Positions 25,270 through 38,600 of a stretch of DNA of 64,000 bases are shown here, one piece after another. The translations under genes were made by a program, and so were the position numbers. The notes beneath the pieces were generated by a model. The model ran no database searches. It saw nothing but the letters and a program-made list of their open reading frames with translations, and was not told where the DNA came from. Every line of letters starts with the position of its first letter. Within the stretch, counting starts at the first letter, position 1. Where the stretch lies: assembly GCF_949628215.1 (NCBI RefSeq), contig NC_134277.1:868001-932000 (forward strand), given 5' to 3'. The DNA is from Phalacrocorax aristotelis. Lineage: Eukaryota; Chordata; Aves; Suliformes; Phalacrocoracidae.

Positions 25270-28200
25270 TCACTCTCCCATGTGCGTCCTCAGGTGGTAC
25301 TTGAGGGACTGCTTGTAGCGGAAGCACTTGGTGCACTCGGTGCAGGGGTAGGGCCGCTCGCCGGTGTGTGCCCGCTGGTGCTCCAGGAGGTGATGCTTCT
25401 GGGTGAAGTTCTTGCCGCACTCGGTGCAGTGGTAGGGCCGCTCGCCCGTGTGGATGCGCTGGTGCTCCAGGAGATGGTGCTTGCGAATGAAACCCTTCCC
25501 GCAGACGGCGCAGGCGTGCGGGCGCTCCCGGGTGTGGATGCGGTAATGGTTGGTGAGCTTGGACTTCTCGCTGAAGGTCTTCTCGCACTGGCTGCACTGG
25601 TAGGGCCGCTCGCCGGTGTGAGTCCGCTGGTGCCGCAGGAGGTGGGAGGGCCGGGTGAAGTTCTTCCCGCACTGGGGGCAGAGAAAGGCCATCTCGCTCT
25701 TGCCGGCGTGGATCCTCTGGTGCATGATGAGGCTGATCTGCAAGCGGAAGCTCCTCCGGCACTCGCCGCAGGTGAAGGGCCGCTCCCCGACGTGGGTGAT
25801 CTGGTGTTTGCTGAGGCTCGACTTGTGGCTGAAGCTGCTCTCGCACTCGGAGCACTTGTAGGGCTTCCCCGGGGGCGGGGGCCGCGGCTGGGGCTTGAGG
25901 CCGTGCTCGGGGCGCCGGGGGACCCCCACGCCCCGGCGCGTGTGGCTGCGCTGGTGCAGCAGGAACTGCTGCTTGTTGCGGAAGCTGAGGTCGCAGTCGT
26001 GGCACTCGTAGGGCCCTTCCTTGAGGTGGTTGCGCTGGTGGATCATGAAGTTGATCTTGAGCATGAAGCTCTTCCCGCACTCGGGGCAGATGTAGGGTCT
26101 CTCCCTCGTCCGGTTCCGCTGCTGGGCAATGGCCGGCTTCATCTCCCCGGAGTCCCTCTCGCAGGCGGGGGGCTTTCCCACGCGGGCGGCCGCCAGGCTC
26201 CTGGGCTGCGTTTTGGAGCTGCACTGCGCCTCGCAGCCCAGCCCGGCCTCGTGGCTGGGGAACGCCGGCGGCTCGGTCCTGCCCGAGAACATGGCGCACG
26301 GCTCCAGGGTGTCGGGGTCGTCCTCCTCCTCCTCCTCCTCCGTCTTGATCACGATCCCGTCCTCTGTAGGGAAAAAACGGAACAGTGTTAGGGTCATTGA
26401 GTGGGCTGGGGTGGCCTTTTACGCTCCTGGAGGTTGCTACAGAAACATCTGCATGGGCTTCTGCAGCTGTTTGCTCTGCCCCACTGCCCGATGCGAGCCG
26501 GCGGCAGCCTGGGATGGGGCACGTCCTCTCACAGTGGCAAGGCAAGCCTGCGCACCCCCCCCCCGACAGGGAGGACAGACAAACTGCCTCCTGGACAGGG
26601 TCCTTCGGAAGGTGTGGTGAGACCTGCCTGCCAAAAGGTTTTACAATTTCATGATACAAGACCGGGGGGATAAAAGCACCATCGGTCTGCAAGGACTCGG
26701 GAGGCAGAGTGATTTCAGAGCAGCTCCATCTGCTGCCGTTTCTGCTGGGCTACAACAACACTCCCCGCAGCCAGCACGGCACTGCTCGACGGAAACACAG
26801 CGCGGGGCCGCCAGGCTGCAGCTGCGCTCCCAGGAGGACGTGCCCAGCCTGGGACTGTCCCCTTCCTTCGGCCTCACTGTGATGGGGCACATCAGGGAGA
26901 GACCCCCTTCCTTCCTGGGGGAAGTGGTGGGATGGACGGCCACACGTCAGGCTCCCCGCTTAACGTCACCGACGCCGGAGGTGACCTGGTGTTTTGTTTG
27001 GTGAGACCGGCCCTACCGGGGACACGTGCAGCCAGCGTGCCCCGAAGAAAGGCCCACGGTAGATCCCTCGCACGTCACCCTGTGCTGGACTTTGAGCCAG
27101 GCCTATGTACTTTTCCAGGAAGAGCAGCCACACTTTCCCAAGTAGAGGCAGCCGACGGGCGCAGGATGTGTCAAAGCTGTGGCCCTCTCCCCTTGGACAG
27201 AGGCGTCAGTGAGGAAAACCCACATTCCCAGGTCCTCCTTCCTACCTCCTCGCAGCAAGGAGCTTCCCCTGTGCAGAGCCAGGGGCTATGGCCGCTCGCG
27301 CGCTGGCCGCTGGCACCCACACCCTGGTCAGAGCACTGCCGCAGCTCCTGCTCAGCCCCACCGGCCGGAGCCCTGCACGACGGCCCAGGCGCTGGCTCTC
27401 GGACGAGGATCGGCTCTGGCCCCACTGGCGGCTTAACTGGTTTCCTTTAGAAAACCATGAGGAGACCACAGGATCCACGAGACAGAGTTGAGGAGGCCCC
27501 TGAAAGCTCAACTCTATCGGTCTTGGTTTGCGTGACACCATCGCAAAGCCATCAGAAGGCAGGAAACCCCCTGTTGCCGACAGCCCATCTCCACAGTTTC
27601 CCATCTCTGGCTCTCAAAGCACGTCTGTAGGACCTGGTCCGTACCTGCCACCCAGTCGGTGGACTTACACACACAAAGCACCCAGTGCCATCTTCTCGTC
27701 TCTCCACTAACCTCACTGCACCCTTCCCTCCCAGCAGCTCACATGCCACGGACCTCCAGCCACCCTCCTCCCCATCCTCCGGACCTGCCCCGACTGACCC
27801 TCATGCTAGTCGACGTGCAGGACCCCACACGTTCTTCCAGCAGAGTCTGGCGTGCAAGCACCCGAGCGGCTTAGGCCATTCCTCTGTGCGACTAACACCA
27901 GGGCCGGAGTCCTCGACCGATGTCCTGCCCTCTGCTACGGTGAGATTTTGGCAGTGGGGGCTCACTGGGACTCTCATAAAACGCTGCCTGGGACACGGCT
28001 TCCCTTGTCTCCGTGTATAACAAGGGCTTTTCCCACCCATGGATGACCGAGCCACTGCTTGCTCCGCTCTGGAGCAGGTCAGGTGCCCTCAGAGACCACA
28101 CTCAGATGTGCTGCCTCCTCCTCCCAGCCTGAGGTCTCACCGCAGCTGTTCTTGAGGTTGCTGCAGCCAGAAACTCTCTTTCTGGTGTTGGTTTTAGGGG

Positions 28201-31200
28201 GATTTAACCCGTCTCTTTCATCCAACCCTTCCCCCAGCTTTGCCTGACCCACCACAGCCCCTCCTGGGCCTCCAGGCCCCCCGACATGCCACGTGCCGAA
28301 GAGCTGTGTGCCCAGCGTCTCACCTGTGCAGCTCCCGTGGTGAACGATGACTCTCTGGATCTCATTGAAGTCAGCTACGTATTCAGACGAGTCACCCAGG
28401 CTGGTTCCTGGGAGGTCCCTCGGAGGGGAGACGGAGCCATAGGGGCTCTCGCAAGCTGCCTCCTCGTCCGGACTCTGGAAGCTCCCCTCCGACTGCCCCG
28501 ACATCCCATGCAGCTCGGGGTTTTCGGGGCTGTCTTCAGGAAGGAGCTCCTCCGTTTTGATCACAACCCTTATACCAGCTGCAGCAAAGAGAGATTCCCC
28601 CCCGCCGTCATTCCCAGGAGCCAGGATGAAGAAACCGCTCGCCACAATCCCCGCTGGCTCCCCGCGGGCTGCCTCTGGCTGTTGATCCTGCTCAGGGGTT
28701 TCATTTGCTCGGCCACTTCTGCTCTCCTTTCAGCCCCTGCCCTTCAACCATCCCTCTCGCCTGGCATCCTCCGCAGGCACAGGGAGCTCTCTCTGCCCGG
28801 CCCGGGGGCTCAGCGGCTGCAGCTCAGCACCCCTCTGCCACCCCTGACCCCCCGGCCGCAGCGCTGGGCCGGCAGCTCCCTGTGAGCAGCATGAGAGTTT
28901 TCTCATCCTGTCAGCCTCGATTTAACTTCAAGATCCTCTTGACCGAGAGCACGGGCAGGGGGTCGGAGCGACCCCACATCCGCAGCTGGTGACAGCTACT
29001 GGTCACCAGTAGCGGAGCTGAGACCATCTTTTCAGGACACTTCGTCTCCTTACCAGCCCCCGTCATCTCAGAGTGGGAGTCACTCCAGGACTTGGGGTCC
29101 CTGGTGCCCTGCCCTTGGAGAAACCCTTTGCATCCCAGATCCCTGCGTGCAGGATGGGAGCAGGCTTCACTGCCCTGGGGGGGATGATCCAAGGATAAAC
29201 CCAGGCACCAGCCACACCACCAGAGGGGGTGGAAAGGATTTTTTGGGAAGGCTACGGCTCCCTCGGGCGGATGGGTCTTCCCAGTTCTCCCAATTCTCCT
29301 CTCTTGCCGGGCACACCGGCTCCCTGAGGACCTGGTCTGGTTGCAGATGCTTCCCTTGCTGACGGCTCCTAGTGCCCAACTCTCTGGGCTCCGCTTGCCC
29401 TGGTTTTTATGTTGAGCCGTACCTGGACATCAAATCTCTCATCAGCCAAACCTTTCCCGCTTGCATGCAAGGCTCCTCCTGATAACCTCCTCGGGGGGTG
29501 CACGGCTCTCAGCAGCACTTGCTTTAGCCTCGGGGTGAGCAGCTCCTCTGAACGCAACCTACGGCTCCCCTCGCGCTAAGCTGCCGTCTCACCTGCGGTG
29601 GCATCGGTAATGATCTCGCTCTCCTCCAAGTCCTGCTCATTCCTGACCCGCGATTCCTCTCCTTGCTCGATCTGAGACAAAACACCAGGTTTGGAAATTG
29701 CATAGTCTGTTGAGAGATAGAGGGATGGAGAGAGGTATTACTGGACAGGGAATCCTAATATCGGCTTCCACCTCTCCCCAGCGCTTGGGGGGACACCTGA
29801 AGGCACTCAGGAACATCCACGAAGGGTCTGCAGGCAGCAAAGCCTGGTGCTGCAGGCAGGCCTGGCTCCCTGGATGGCGGAACAGATCCACGGAGCCGAG
29901 GTGCCACACACAGAGGAACTACCTTTGAGAAGAAACCCAACCTGTACATTGTCTGGCAGGGTTTTAGAACTTCTCAGGCAAATTCCTGGCTCTCCTGAAG
30001 CCAAAAGTGTTTCACCTCTGGCCGCAGCAGAGCCAGAATTTCTCCTGCAGCTGCAGCAGGAAATGCCCCGAAGGAGCGTGGCTGAGACCGCATCAGACAA
30101 CTTTTCACTCTGCAAAAGTTTCCTCTAAAGGGGTGCGTGGGCTGGTACCCACTGCTGACCAGAAGATGATGGGAAGCCCAAAAGCCACAGGGAAGGTGCT
30201 GGTTTCTCACGGAGTAACTGGCTGGAAGGAGCCTCAGGAAGTCTCTGGCCCACCCACCCACGGGTGCCCCCACTCAGCCAGGACAACACCGCGCCCCGAG
30301 CCGGGCACAAACCCGGACACTGCTGGCGGGATGCCCTTACCCAGACTAGAAACACCCTCCTGTGTTTTTACGTCTCCATTTAAAATGGGACATTTGGGTC
30401 TCAAGGGGATCCAAGGGGATCTCTGAGGAGGACTCGGAAGATGCCCAAGCCCGTGGGCAGCCAGGAGCCCCAGAGAACCGGCCTTTCACCAGGGCAAGGA
30501 CAGGATACCCGTATTTACCCAGGGAGATCAGCGACTCATAGTTCCCCTTCATCACATTCTTGTACAGCTCCTTCTGCCACTCCTCCAGCTTCTCCCATTC
30601 CTTGTTGTTGAAATAGACGGACACGTCGTCAAACGTCACCGGCACCTGCAATCACAAGCAGCGTGGGCTCAGGAAGCCGCCTCGCTCCCCAGGAGCCCAG
30701 CGCGTTATCTCTGGCCGCTGGCAGCGGCAGCTCCTCCCGCTTGGATATGGCTAGGCTTCAGCCACTTCGTGACCATCAACGACTCTGTTTTTTAAATTTA
30801 AAACAACGCCTGGACACGTATTTCTATGAGATTAAAGGGCTCAGCCAAATGGCTGGTTCTCAGTGATGAACCCAGAGCACGATCTCCCCAAACAACACCA
30901 ACCTCCTCCTCTCAGGCCCCGCACCGGCAGGGGCTGACTCTCCAGAGGTGACCGGGCTTGTGCCCTCCCGGAGGGAGCGTAAAGGAGAGAAAAATCGGGC
31001 ACTAGGGCTGGACCTCATCTTTATTGATGAGCTGACGTAAAACCCTGGGTTAAATTACCCCAGAACTCAAGGGAAAACTCTTCCCGGGCCCGAAGGGCTC
31101 CCAGTTATCACTAATTATTGTGTGCAAATTGGCCGGGAGCAGACTGTAGCTTTCAAGCCTGATCGCCAAGAAAGAATTTCTAAGGGTGAATTCAGGGTGC

Positions 31201-33124
31201 GCAAGCTGGGCTGTGTTCAGCTTCCGCTCCCCGCCTGCGCTAATGGGGTGCTAGGGCGTGAACCCCCTCCTCCAGACCCCGCCGCTCTCTCCAGCGAAGC
31301 GGCGCCGTCCACTTCGCCGTGCCTCGCACGGTCCCATCTGCAAACTTTCTTTTAGCGAGAGGGTCGCGAAGCACAAGTAGGAACTTAACATTGACAGTGG
31401 GCTCCTTCTGATGCTCGGCTGAGCCCAACCGTGAGCGCACGGAGCTTGTCCGTCTTCCCCCAAATCCCAGAGGTTCCCCCCTCCCCGCAGCAGCAGTTAC
31501 CACCTGCTCCTTCCCCAGCCTGGGAGACCCCCACTGCAGCACCAAGGTGGTAAAGGAAACGGCGGTTAAAAAAAAAGAACCACCAAATCGTCAGGGTTTC
31601 TCTCAAACAGTGGCTAAAAAAAAAAATAAATAAAAAAGAAGAGTAAATCACTCCCAGGCTGCACAGCGCGGTGAAGCAGAACTGAAACCTCCGGCTTGAG
31701 CATGGGGGGACGTTGCCCTCGGGTCCATCTCCCACCACACGTGGGTGCCAGCGGGGAAGCTGCGAGGAGCAGCTCTGCTCTCTCCAGGTCCCGACGGCGA
31801 GCGACTCACCTGCACCAGGGCTGTCCCCGCTCACCCACCACGTCTCCCCGCCCTGTCCTGCCCTCCGTGAGCGTTTTGGGTGCAGACCTGGGGCTCCCGC
31901 ACCCCAGGACACCGTGTTACCTTGGGGACTTCCCCCTTCCTGCCCGGGGGCAGCCGCAGGATCCAGAAGTTCCTGTTCTTCAGGAGGTTCTCCATGTTCT
32001 CCAGGCGCCGCTGGAGCAGCCCGTACTCCTGGATGAGGGTGCCCAGCGCCGCGCACTTGCTCTCCAGCTGGTTCCCCAGCTCTGCCGCCGTCTTCTCGCA
32101 GTCGATCAGCTTCTTCTCAGCCATCCCCGTCCGACCCTCCAGGTCGAGCAGGCGGGTGGAGTGGGAATCCACCTTCCTCTCCACCGCCTGCACGGCCGCC
32201 ACCACCGTCAGGGACAGCTCGGCCGTCTGCGTCTCCCGTTCCGAGGTGCGCTCGGGGCCGGCTGGTGGCCGGAGCGGCGAGGGGCAGCGCGGGCTGCAGC
32301 ACCGGCTCCGGCGCCTGCAGGCAGAGGGGTGCGGGGGTCACTGTGGGGGACACCCCTAGGGTGTCAGGAAACCCGGGGGGGGGGCCCCGCTGCAGAGCCC
32401 AGTGCCCCCGAGGGCAGCGGGGACGTCCCCACGTCCCCGCAGGGCGCTGAACCCGCTAAGCTGCTTACGGCGGCGGCCCGTGCGGGTCCCCGGGGGGGGG
32501 GGCGGGCACCCCGACACCGAGGGGACAGGACGTAACACCGAGGGTTGGGGGGTGACACGGGACGGCCGAGCCCCGTTGCCATGGGCACGGGGAGGGGACA
32601 CCCCGGGGGCCTGGCGGGCGCTGTCAGGGCAAGGGCGCCCCGTCGCCATGGGGACAGGGCGGTGACACGGGGGGGGAGGGCGCTGTCACCGGAGGGGGGG
32701 GGGGGGGGCTGTCACCGGGCGGCGGGGGGCGCTCCCTGACCCGCAGGGCCCGGCCCCGGGGCCGGGGGGAGCGGCGGGACGGGGCAGGCCCGGCCCCCGA
32801 CGGCAGCTCGGGCGCCGCCGGCCGCGGAGGCCCGGCCCGGGCGCGCCGCCCCCCCGGGGCTCCCCGCGCCGCCGCCGGCGGCCCTGCCCGGCCCTGCCCG
32901 GCCCCCCGGGGGGGCGGCCGCGCTGACAGCCCCCGCCGGCCGCCCTCCCGCCCGCCCGCCCCGCCGCGGCCCCGACGGCGCGGCCCGCCCCGACGTGCGG
33001 CCCGCGGGGGCCGGGAGAGCGGCGGCCGAGCCGGGCCGCGACCCGCGGCGGGCGGCGGGGCGGGGCGGGGGGGGGGGGGGCGCGGCGGGGGCGCCCTTAC
33101 CTGAGCGGGAGCCCCCTCGGCCAT
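25270..33124 (-). CDS. ZNF777: ZNF777 orthologue: HUB/DUF3669-KRAB-C2H2 transcription factor
   Basis: Exons in transcript order: 33101-33124 (MAEGAPAQ), 31921-32314 (HUB-type coiled region: [36 protein letters not shown]), 30519-30645 (127-bp [17 protein letters not shown]), 29593-29706 ([16 protein letters not shown]), 28324-28578 (VVIKTEELL) and 25270-26363 ([13 protein letters not shown], then nine C2H2 fingers, ending RTHMGE). About 668 residues. Finger order and linker features (the long gap between fingers 2 and 3, HAGKSEMAF between 4 and 5) match human ZNF777 as I remember it. It is expected to be a nuclear sequence-specific regulator. Exon 31921-32314 has 3n+1 bases: the exon-1 phase leads into [12 protein letters not shown], whereas the HUB part needs the next frame. 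So there is either one surplus base near 32250-32270, another acceptor, or an assembly slip. Confidence 0.92.
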
Positions 33125-33257
33125 GGCCCTTTGTTCCCTGCCCGGGGCCCCGGGGGCCGCGGCCGGGAGGATCCAGCGCCCGTTCGCTCCTTCACCTCCG
33201 CCCGCCGCCGGGCATCGGGCTGGGCCCGGGGCGGTGCGGCGCGGCGGCGCGGCGGGG

Positions 33258-33305
<48 letters not shown>

Positions 33306-33760
33306 GGCGGGGGGCGCGGCGGGGCGGCGCGGCGGGGCGGGGCGCGGCCCGGCCCGACCCGGCCGGGGGAGGGAAGGGGAAAGGGGAGGGAGGGGGGGGG
33401 GGAGCGGCGGCGGCGAGAGACCGAGCGCGGCTGCGGGTCCCGGCTCCGCCGCTCCGCGCTCCGGCGCCGCCGCTGCCCCGCCGAGCCGGCAGGGGGCGGT
33501 CGGGCCGCCGCCGCCGCGCGCGAGCCGCGCCGGGGGCCGCGCCGGGCGGGGCGGAGCGGGGCGGCCGCCGCCAGCGCAGCGCCCCCTGTCGAACCGACGG
33601 CATCACCGCGCCGCCGCCGTCGGGGCCCCCCCCGCCGGCACCGCCCGGCCCGGCCCGGCCCCGCCGCGAGGGGAAGGGATCGGGGCGGCCCGGGGGGCGC
33701 GGGGGATGCCCCGGGATCGGGCCCGCGGGCCTCCCGCGCGGGGCGGGGCTGCGAGAGGAA
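33125..33760 (-). promoter_or_regulatory. CpG-island promoter of ZNF777
   Basis: Extreme GC content with CGG/GGC trinucleotide runs (33250-33310) directly upstream of the first coding exon, whose start ATG is at 33124. No TATA box. Open frames of several hundred codons on both strands here are low-complexity Pro/Arg/Gly/Ala and are composition artefacts. Confidence 0.7.
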
Positions 33761-34540
33761 AAGGGGGGGAACTGGAAGAAACTGGGGGGGGGGGGGGGGC
33801 GGCGGAAGGGTTGAGCGGGGGGTGAGGGAACGGGGAGGGGCTGGGGGGGAACTGGAGGGGCTGGGGAAGGACTGGGGCCAACTGGGGAGAGACTGGAGGC
33901 AACTGGGGGGAACTGGAGGGGCTGGGGAAGGACTGGGGCCAACTGGGGAACGGCTGGGGGGACTGCAGAGGGACTGGGGGGGCTGGGGAGAGATTGGGGG
34001 TAACTGGAGGAGCTGGGGAAGGACTGAGGTCAAGTGGGGAGAGACTGGGGTGACTGGAGAGGGACTGGGGGAACTAGGGGAGGACTGGGGAGGGACTGGG
34101 GAGAACTGGAGAGAGACTGGGGTGATTAGGGCCTGGGAGAAACTGGGGTGGTGCTGGCAACAACTGGGAAGGAGCTTGGGGTAACTGGGGAGGGCCTGGG
34201 AGTAACTGGGGCAGCCCCAGGGGTAACTGGGCTGACAAGGGGGACTGGGGCGAGACCATGGGGAAGTGGGAAGAGGCTGCGGGTAACTGGGGGGAATGGG
34301 GGCCGTTCCCGGGGTAACTGGGCTGATGGGGAGGACTGGGGGGGTGACTGGGAAGGGACTGGGGGTGGCTGGGAAAAGACTGGGGGGGTCGCTGGCGGGG
34401 GAATTGGTGAGGACTGAGGAGGGGCTGAGGAAACTGGGGTGAGGGGTAACTGAGGAGGCCTTAGGGGTTACTGGGGGTAATGCGGAGCGTCGTGGGGGGG
34501 GTGTCCCAGGGGACTGGGGGAACTGGGAGAGACTGGAGGG
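33760..34540. repeat. G-rich minisatellite with ACTGGGG core
   Basis: Dozens of diverged units of the kind GGAACTGGGG / GGGACTGGGGG, some preceded by an 80-bp higher-order duplication around 33840-33955. It lies upstream of ZNF777. The repeated four-G runs could form G-quadruplexes. Confidence 0.85.
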
Positions 34541-34984
34541 AGACCGGTGTGACTCGGGGGAGCCGAGAGCCCCTGGCAGGGGTCGGGGGGAGGACTGGTG
34601 TCACTGGCGGGGGGGTGTCACTGGGCGGCCACGGGGGGCACCGGGGGCCGCTCCCCCCGCCCGGCCCGCACCGTCGGGCGCCGCCATGGCCGGGGGCGGG
34701 GCTCGCGCCGGCGCCCCCTGGCGGCCCCCCCGACACCGCCCCCCCCCGCGGCCTCGCGCCCCGCGGGGCTGTGAAATGGCGGCCGGAGGGCGGTGTCGCC
34801 ATGGAAACCGGCCGCCCCCTTCCCCCCCGGCGACGAAACCCGCCCCCCCCCAGCACCGGGGCTGTCGGGGCTCCGCGGGGGCGGCGCTGCCCCCCCCCCC
34901 CGCCCCCTCCCCTCGTGTGCGAGCCTCTCCCAGCTCGTCCCCTCCTGTCCCTTCCCCCGCTCTCCCGTCACGTCTCGGCCCACC

Positions 34985-35520
34985 CCATCCTGCCTGGCCC
35001 ATGTCGCCCATTCAGCCCTACTCTGTCCTGTCTGTCTGTCCCACCCCCATCCTGTCCTGTCCCGCCGTATCCTGTCCCGTCCCATCCTGTCCCATCCCAG
35101 CCCCATCCCATCCAGCCGATCCCGTACACCCTGTTCCATCCCACACGGCTCATCCAGTTCCATCCCGTCCCCATCCCACCCACCCTGTCCCGTCCCGTCC
35201 CACTACCTTCCCATCCATCCTATCCCATTGCACCCTGTTTCACCCCACACCATCCACCCTGTCCTGTACCACCCACCCCCATCCCAGCCCCATCCCATCC
35301 AGCCGATCCCATGCACCCTGTTCCATACCACAGCATCCCCCCATCCCATCCCATCCAGCTCATCCAGTTCCATCCCATCCCCATCCCAGCCACCCTGTCC
35401 CATCCTGTCCCAGCACCTCCCCATCCATCCTATCCCATTGCACCCTGTTCCATCCTACACCATCCACCCTGTCCCCATCCCATCCCCGTCCTGTCCCCAC
35501 CCCACCCTGCCCCTCCTGCC
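34985..35520. repeat. CCATCC/CCTGTCC pyrimidine-rich minisatellite with a duplicated block of about 210 bp spacing
   Basis: Short CCATCCCATCC and CCTGTCCC words alternate throughout. A longer block containing CTATCCCATTGCACCCTGTT occurs near 35219 and again near 35429, a higher-order duplication. Frames remain open in several registers because the repeat is low in stops. Confidence 0.85.
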
Positions 35521-37500
35521 CCGGTGCAGCTGCATGCCGGTGCCCAGCCCCGGTGCCCAGCCCCGGCGCCAGCCCCGGCAGGGCCCCGAGCATGGCAGCA
35601 GCCCCCTGGCACACGGCCTCGCTCCCGGTCCTGACCTTGGGGACCACTGGCACGGGGTGACAACGGGGGGAAGTTGTGACACGGAACATGGGGAAGGGCA
35701 GGAAACCCTTTGGGTTGTGGAAAAAGGGAGGGGATGAGGGGGACAGGACCCGGACACATCCCATCACCACTGCAATGCCGGAATGGGGGGCACGGGGTGG
35801 GCACAGCACCCATCCCCACCTGCACAGGGGCACGACAGCAGGTGGGGACCTGAAGTAGGGACCCCCTGCCTGGGACGCCCCAGGGAGCCACAGCCCCCAA
35901 CCAGGGGTGACACCTGCCGGGAGGGGAAACCGGGAGCAGCTTTGGGACAGAGGGGGTCACTGCCCCGGGGCTCGGATGTCCTGGTGCAACTGGGGAGACT
36001 GGGATCCAGGGGCAGCTGCTGGGCAGAGGCCTGAGGCCGGCTGCTGGAAGGGCCCACACTGTACATACAGAGCGAGATACGTATATTTATCACGTGTATT
36101 TACTTCCCACTAACGGATCTGCATCATGATCAGCCAGAGGGGGATCAGGATGCGGCCACTGGTGCTGTGTTCGTGGGAGTGCTGTGTCTCCATGGCCTGT
36201 GCTGCCGGCCACGTATGTACGATTAAATACACACACGCACAGACTGTACATGTATACACCGTGAAAGTACATCTGTGTACACCGATGGTGTCTCCGTGTG
36301 CCCGCACCAGGGGCTCAGCCTCGCTGCCAGCAGCAGCCGCCCCGCGCTCGGTCTGCCCGATCCACCACCATGCCTTTTCCCCTGCCAGGAGCCGTCCTGT
36401 GCGCTCGCCCCTTTTCCCTCGTCCTCCTCCTCCCCCTCCCCAGCACCCCCATCCCCGCACCCCCCCCTGCATGGGGCAGCCTGGATGCTCCAGAGCACGG
36501 TGGGGGGGATTCGGCCGGGGGCACACGCTCCGGCTCTGCAGGCACCCGGCATGGTTTGGGCTGGCTGAGGAGCCCCGGCACGCTCCGGTCCCAGCCCAGT
36601 GGGGATCCGTGGGCCATGAGTGCCACATCCCTGTGCTGGCCCTGACCCACAACAGGCCCCACAGGCTGCCCTGCCTGTGTCCTACGTTTTTCCCAAGCCA
36701 GAACAAATTCTTGGGCCTTGTCAGAGCTCGGGGGGTGCTCTGGTGGCTGCCCCCGGGGAGGCCGGGCTGCACTGTGGGCATCGCTGGGACCATGCCCCTG
36801 CACCAGTATCCGGCAGGGAAGAGCCTGGGGGACGCTGAGCTGGAGGGAGCCCCTGGGGGGGGGTAACACATCCCGCCCCAGCACCCCATATGTGGCACTG
36901 CCCGGGCACCCCGGCACAGCCAGCAGCTCCTTGCCACAGCAGAGGGGAGCGGGAGCCAGGCAGCTTCCCTGTACCTGCTCCAGGACAGGAATAGGGGAGA
37001 AACAGGGGCTTCCACCAGCTGGGGCTTAGGACCCACCTGTGGCAGCCACAGCCACCACCCTGCAAAGCTGCAGAGGTACCCAGGACAAGGGAAGGTGGAA
37101 GAGGGGACACAAGGACAGCTGAGGTCTGGGCACAGAGACCCAGGAGCAGCCCAGGATGCTGGTGCCAGGCAGGCCAGACCCAGCCTCTGGGCAGGAGGTG
37201 CTGCGGCTGTGCCTGTCTCCCCTCTGCAAACACCCCAGGAGAGAGGGGACCCCCCCAGCAGGCACCCACTGTGAGAGGAGGGGGTGAAGGCAGAAGGGGC
37301 TCAGCCCAACCAGGCACAGCACTGGGGGACGTGATTCTGGGGCAGGGCAGGACCCTTCTAGGACAATGTGGGGCACCCGCTACCCCCTGCCAGCCCCACA
37401 TCCCCGGGGCCACGCGGTTCGGCCCCGCCAGCCGGCAGCACGTTCCCCAGCGTGGCAAGACAAAACGGCGCGCTGCCCTGCAGGGCCAGGCCTGGCAGGA
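35521..37500. other. GC-rich spacer; no supported gene
   Basis: A local AT-richer patch with TACGTATATTTAT and CACACACGCACAG at 36070-36290 and ordinary GC-rich sequence otherwise. Open frames on both strands lack domains. It lies beyond the likely 3' end of the zinc-finger gene to the right. Confidence 0.45.
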
Positions 37501-37504
37501 ACAG

Positions 37505-37510
37505 TTTATT
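37505..37510 (-). other. Polyadenylation signal AATAAA, likely distal 3' end of the 39.6-46.3 kb zinc-finger gene
   Basis: Minus-strand CCAATAAACTGTTCC has a typical mRNA-end context. From the stop codon at 39555 this implies a 3' UTR of about 2 kb; the AT-rich 38.3-39.5 kb stretch would be part of it. A variant signal AATACA near 38325 could give a shorter form. Confidence 0.5.
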
Positions 37511-38556
37511 GGCAGCCCCGGTACAAAGAGCTTGGGTACGTGCGAGGGAGGAAGCGGCGATGCAAATCCGGCGCGGCCCGGCGGCTCTGACGGCGCGTGA
37601 GCCCAGCCCAGCGTGCCAAGGTCCCTCCAGCTGCACCGCGATGCCACGCGGCCCGGCCCGTGTCCGGTCAGCGACGAACCCGCAGCGTCGGCTGTTGGAC
37701 CCTCAGCAGAGCGCGCCGGGGCCCTCCTCGCCCGCCGCGGTGGGCCACAGTCAGTGCTGGAGGGCCACAGTCCACGACGTGGCAGCTCCGAGGTGCAGGG
37801 CAGCGCCACAGCCGCACACGCCGGCGCTTCTCCTGGCACGGGACTGTCCCGGCTCTACCCCGCAGCAGAGCCTGGCTGTGGCCGGGGACTCCTCAGCCAC
37901 TGCTGCAGCCCTATTTGTGCGTGGCGCGGGCCAGCTCCCGGAACTGTGACCTTATTCTCGCATAAAACCGAAGCCTCCTTCCAGCCCGTAGCGGCAGCAG
38001 AGAAAAAGCTTAAAACATGAACCCCTGAGTGCTCGACACCAACCACCGCAGCCCCGGAGCTGCGCCAAGCAGCCTCGATTGCCGGATGGGGCTCCCCCGA
38101 CGCTCAGCGTGGGCAGAAACAGACTTGAGCAGAGCCCGCTCGGCTTGTGAGGTTCACCAGTTCTGCAGGTTACCTTGAAAACGCTCATAAATAGCAGCCG
38201 GGTGCCGGGCAAGGGTGCTGCAGGCGTCACCGCAGGAGAGGGGCGAGCAAGGACGAAACACAGAGGCCAGCGAGGGGACCGGGGCTGCGATCACTCACCC
38301 GACACGGGCTTCAGAATGGAAACACTGTATTGACAGACTTTACAAAAGTTATTACAAAACACGATCACGAACCAGCAGCTGACGATACACAGCGGAAGAG
38401 ACACCACTTACAGCCACCTCAGGAACAACACCGATTAGCTCCGAGAACTCAACCAATATTTACACAGACATCCGAAAAAACTCCGGTCAGTTATCTCATA
38501 CATTTAAGAGTTTTAGATCATGTGAAATATAGTGCCATACATTTCCTTGTAGTATT

Positions 38557-38600
38557 ATAATAATAATAATAATTAATAACAATAATAATAATAATAATAT
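38557..38600. repeat. (AAT)n microsatellite
   Basis: About fourteen AAT units with a small interruption (AATTAATAAC) in the presumed 3' UTR of the zinc-finger gene. Confidence 0.9.

Noticed and set aside
25082-26692. 536-codon minus-strand and 369-codon plus-strand frames over the ZNF777 finger exon
   Set aside because: Shadow frames of the true zinc-finger frame (25270-26363, minus).
32624-34184. Pro/Arg/Gly-rich frames of up to 469 codons around the ZNF777 promoter
   Set aside because: CpG island and G-rich repeat composition; no domains, and they contradict the ZNF777 exon structure.
34480-35737. Pro/His/Ser-rich plus-strand frames of 384, 324 and 314 codons
   Set aside because: Three overlapping frames over the CCATCC minisatellite; all are low complexity.
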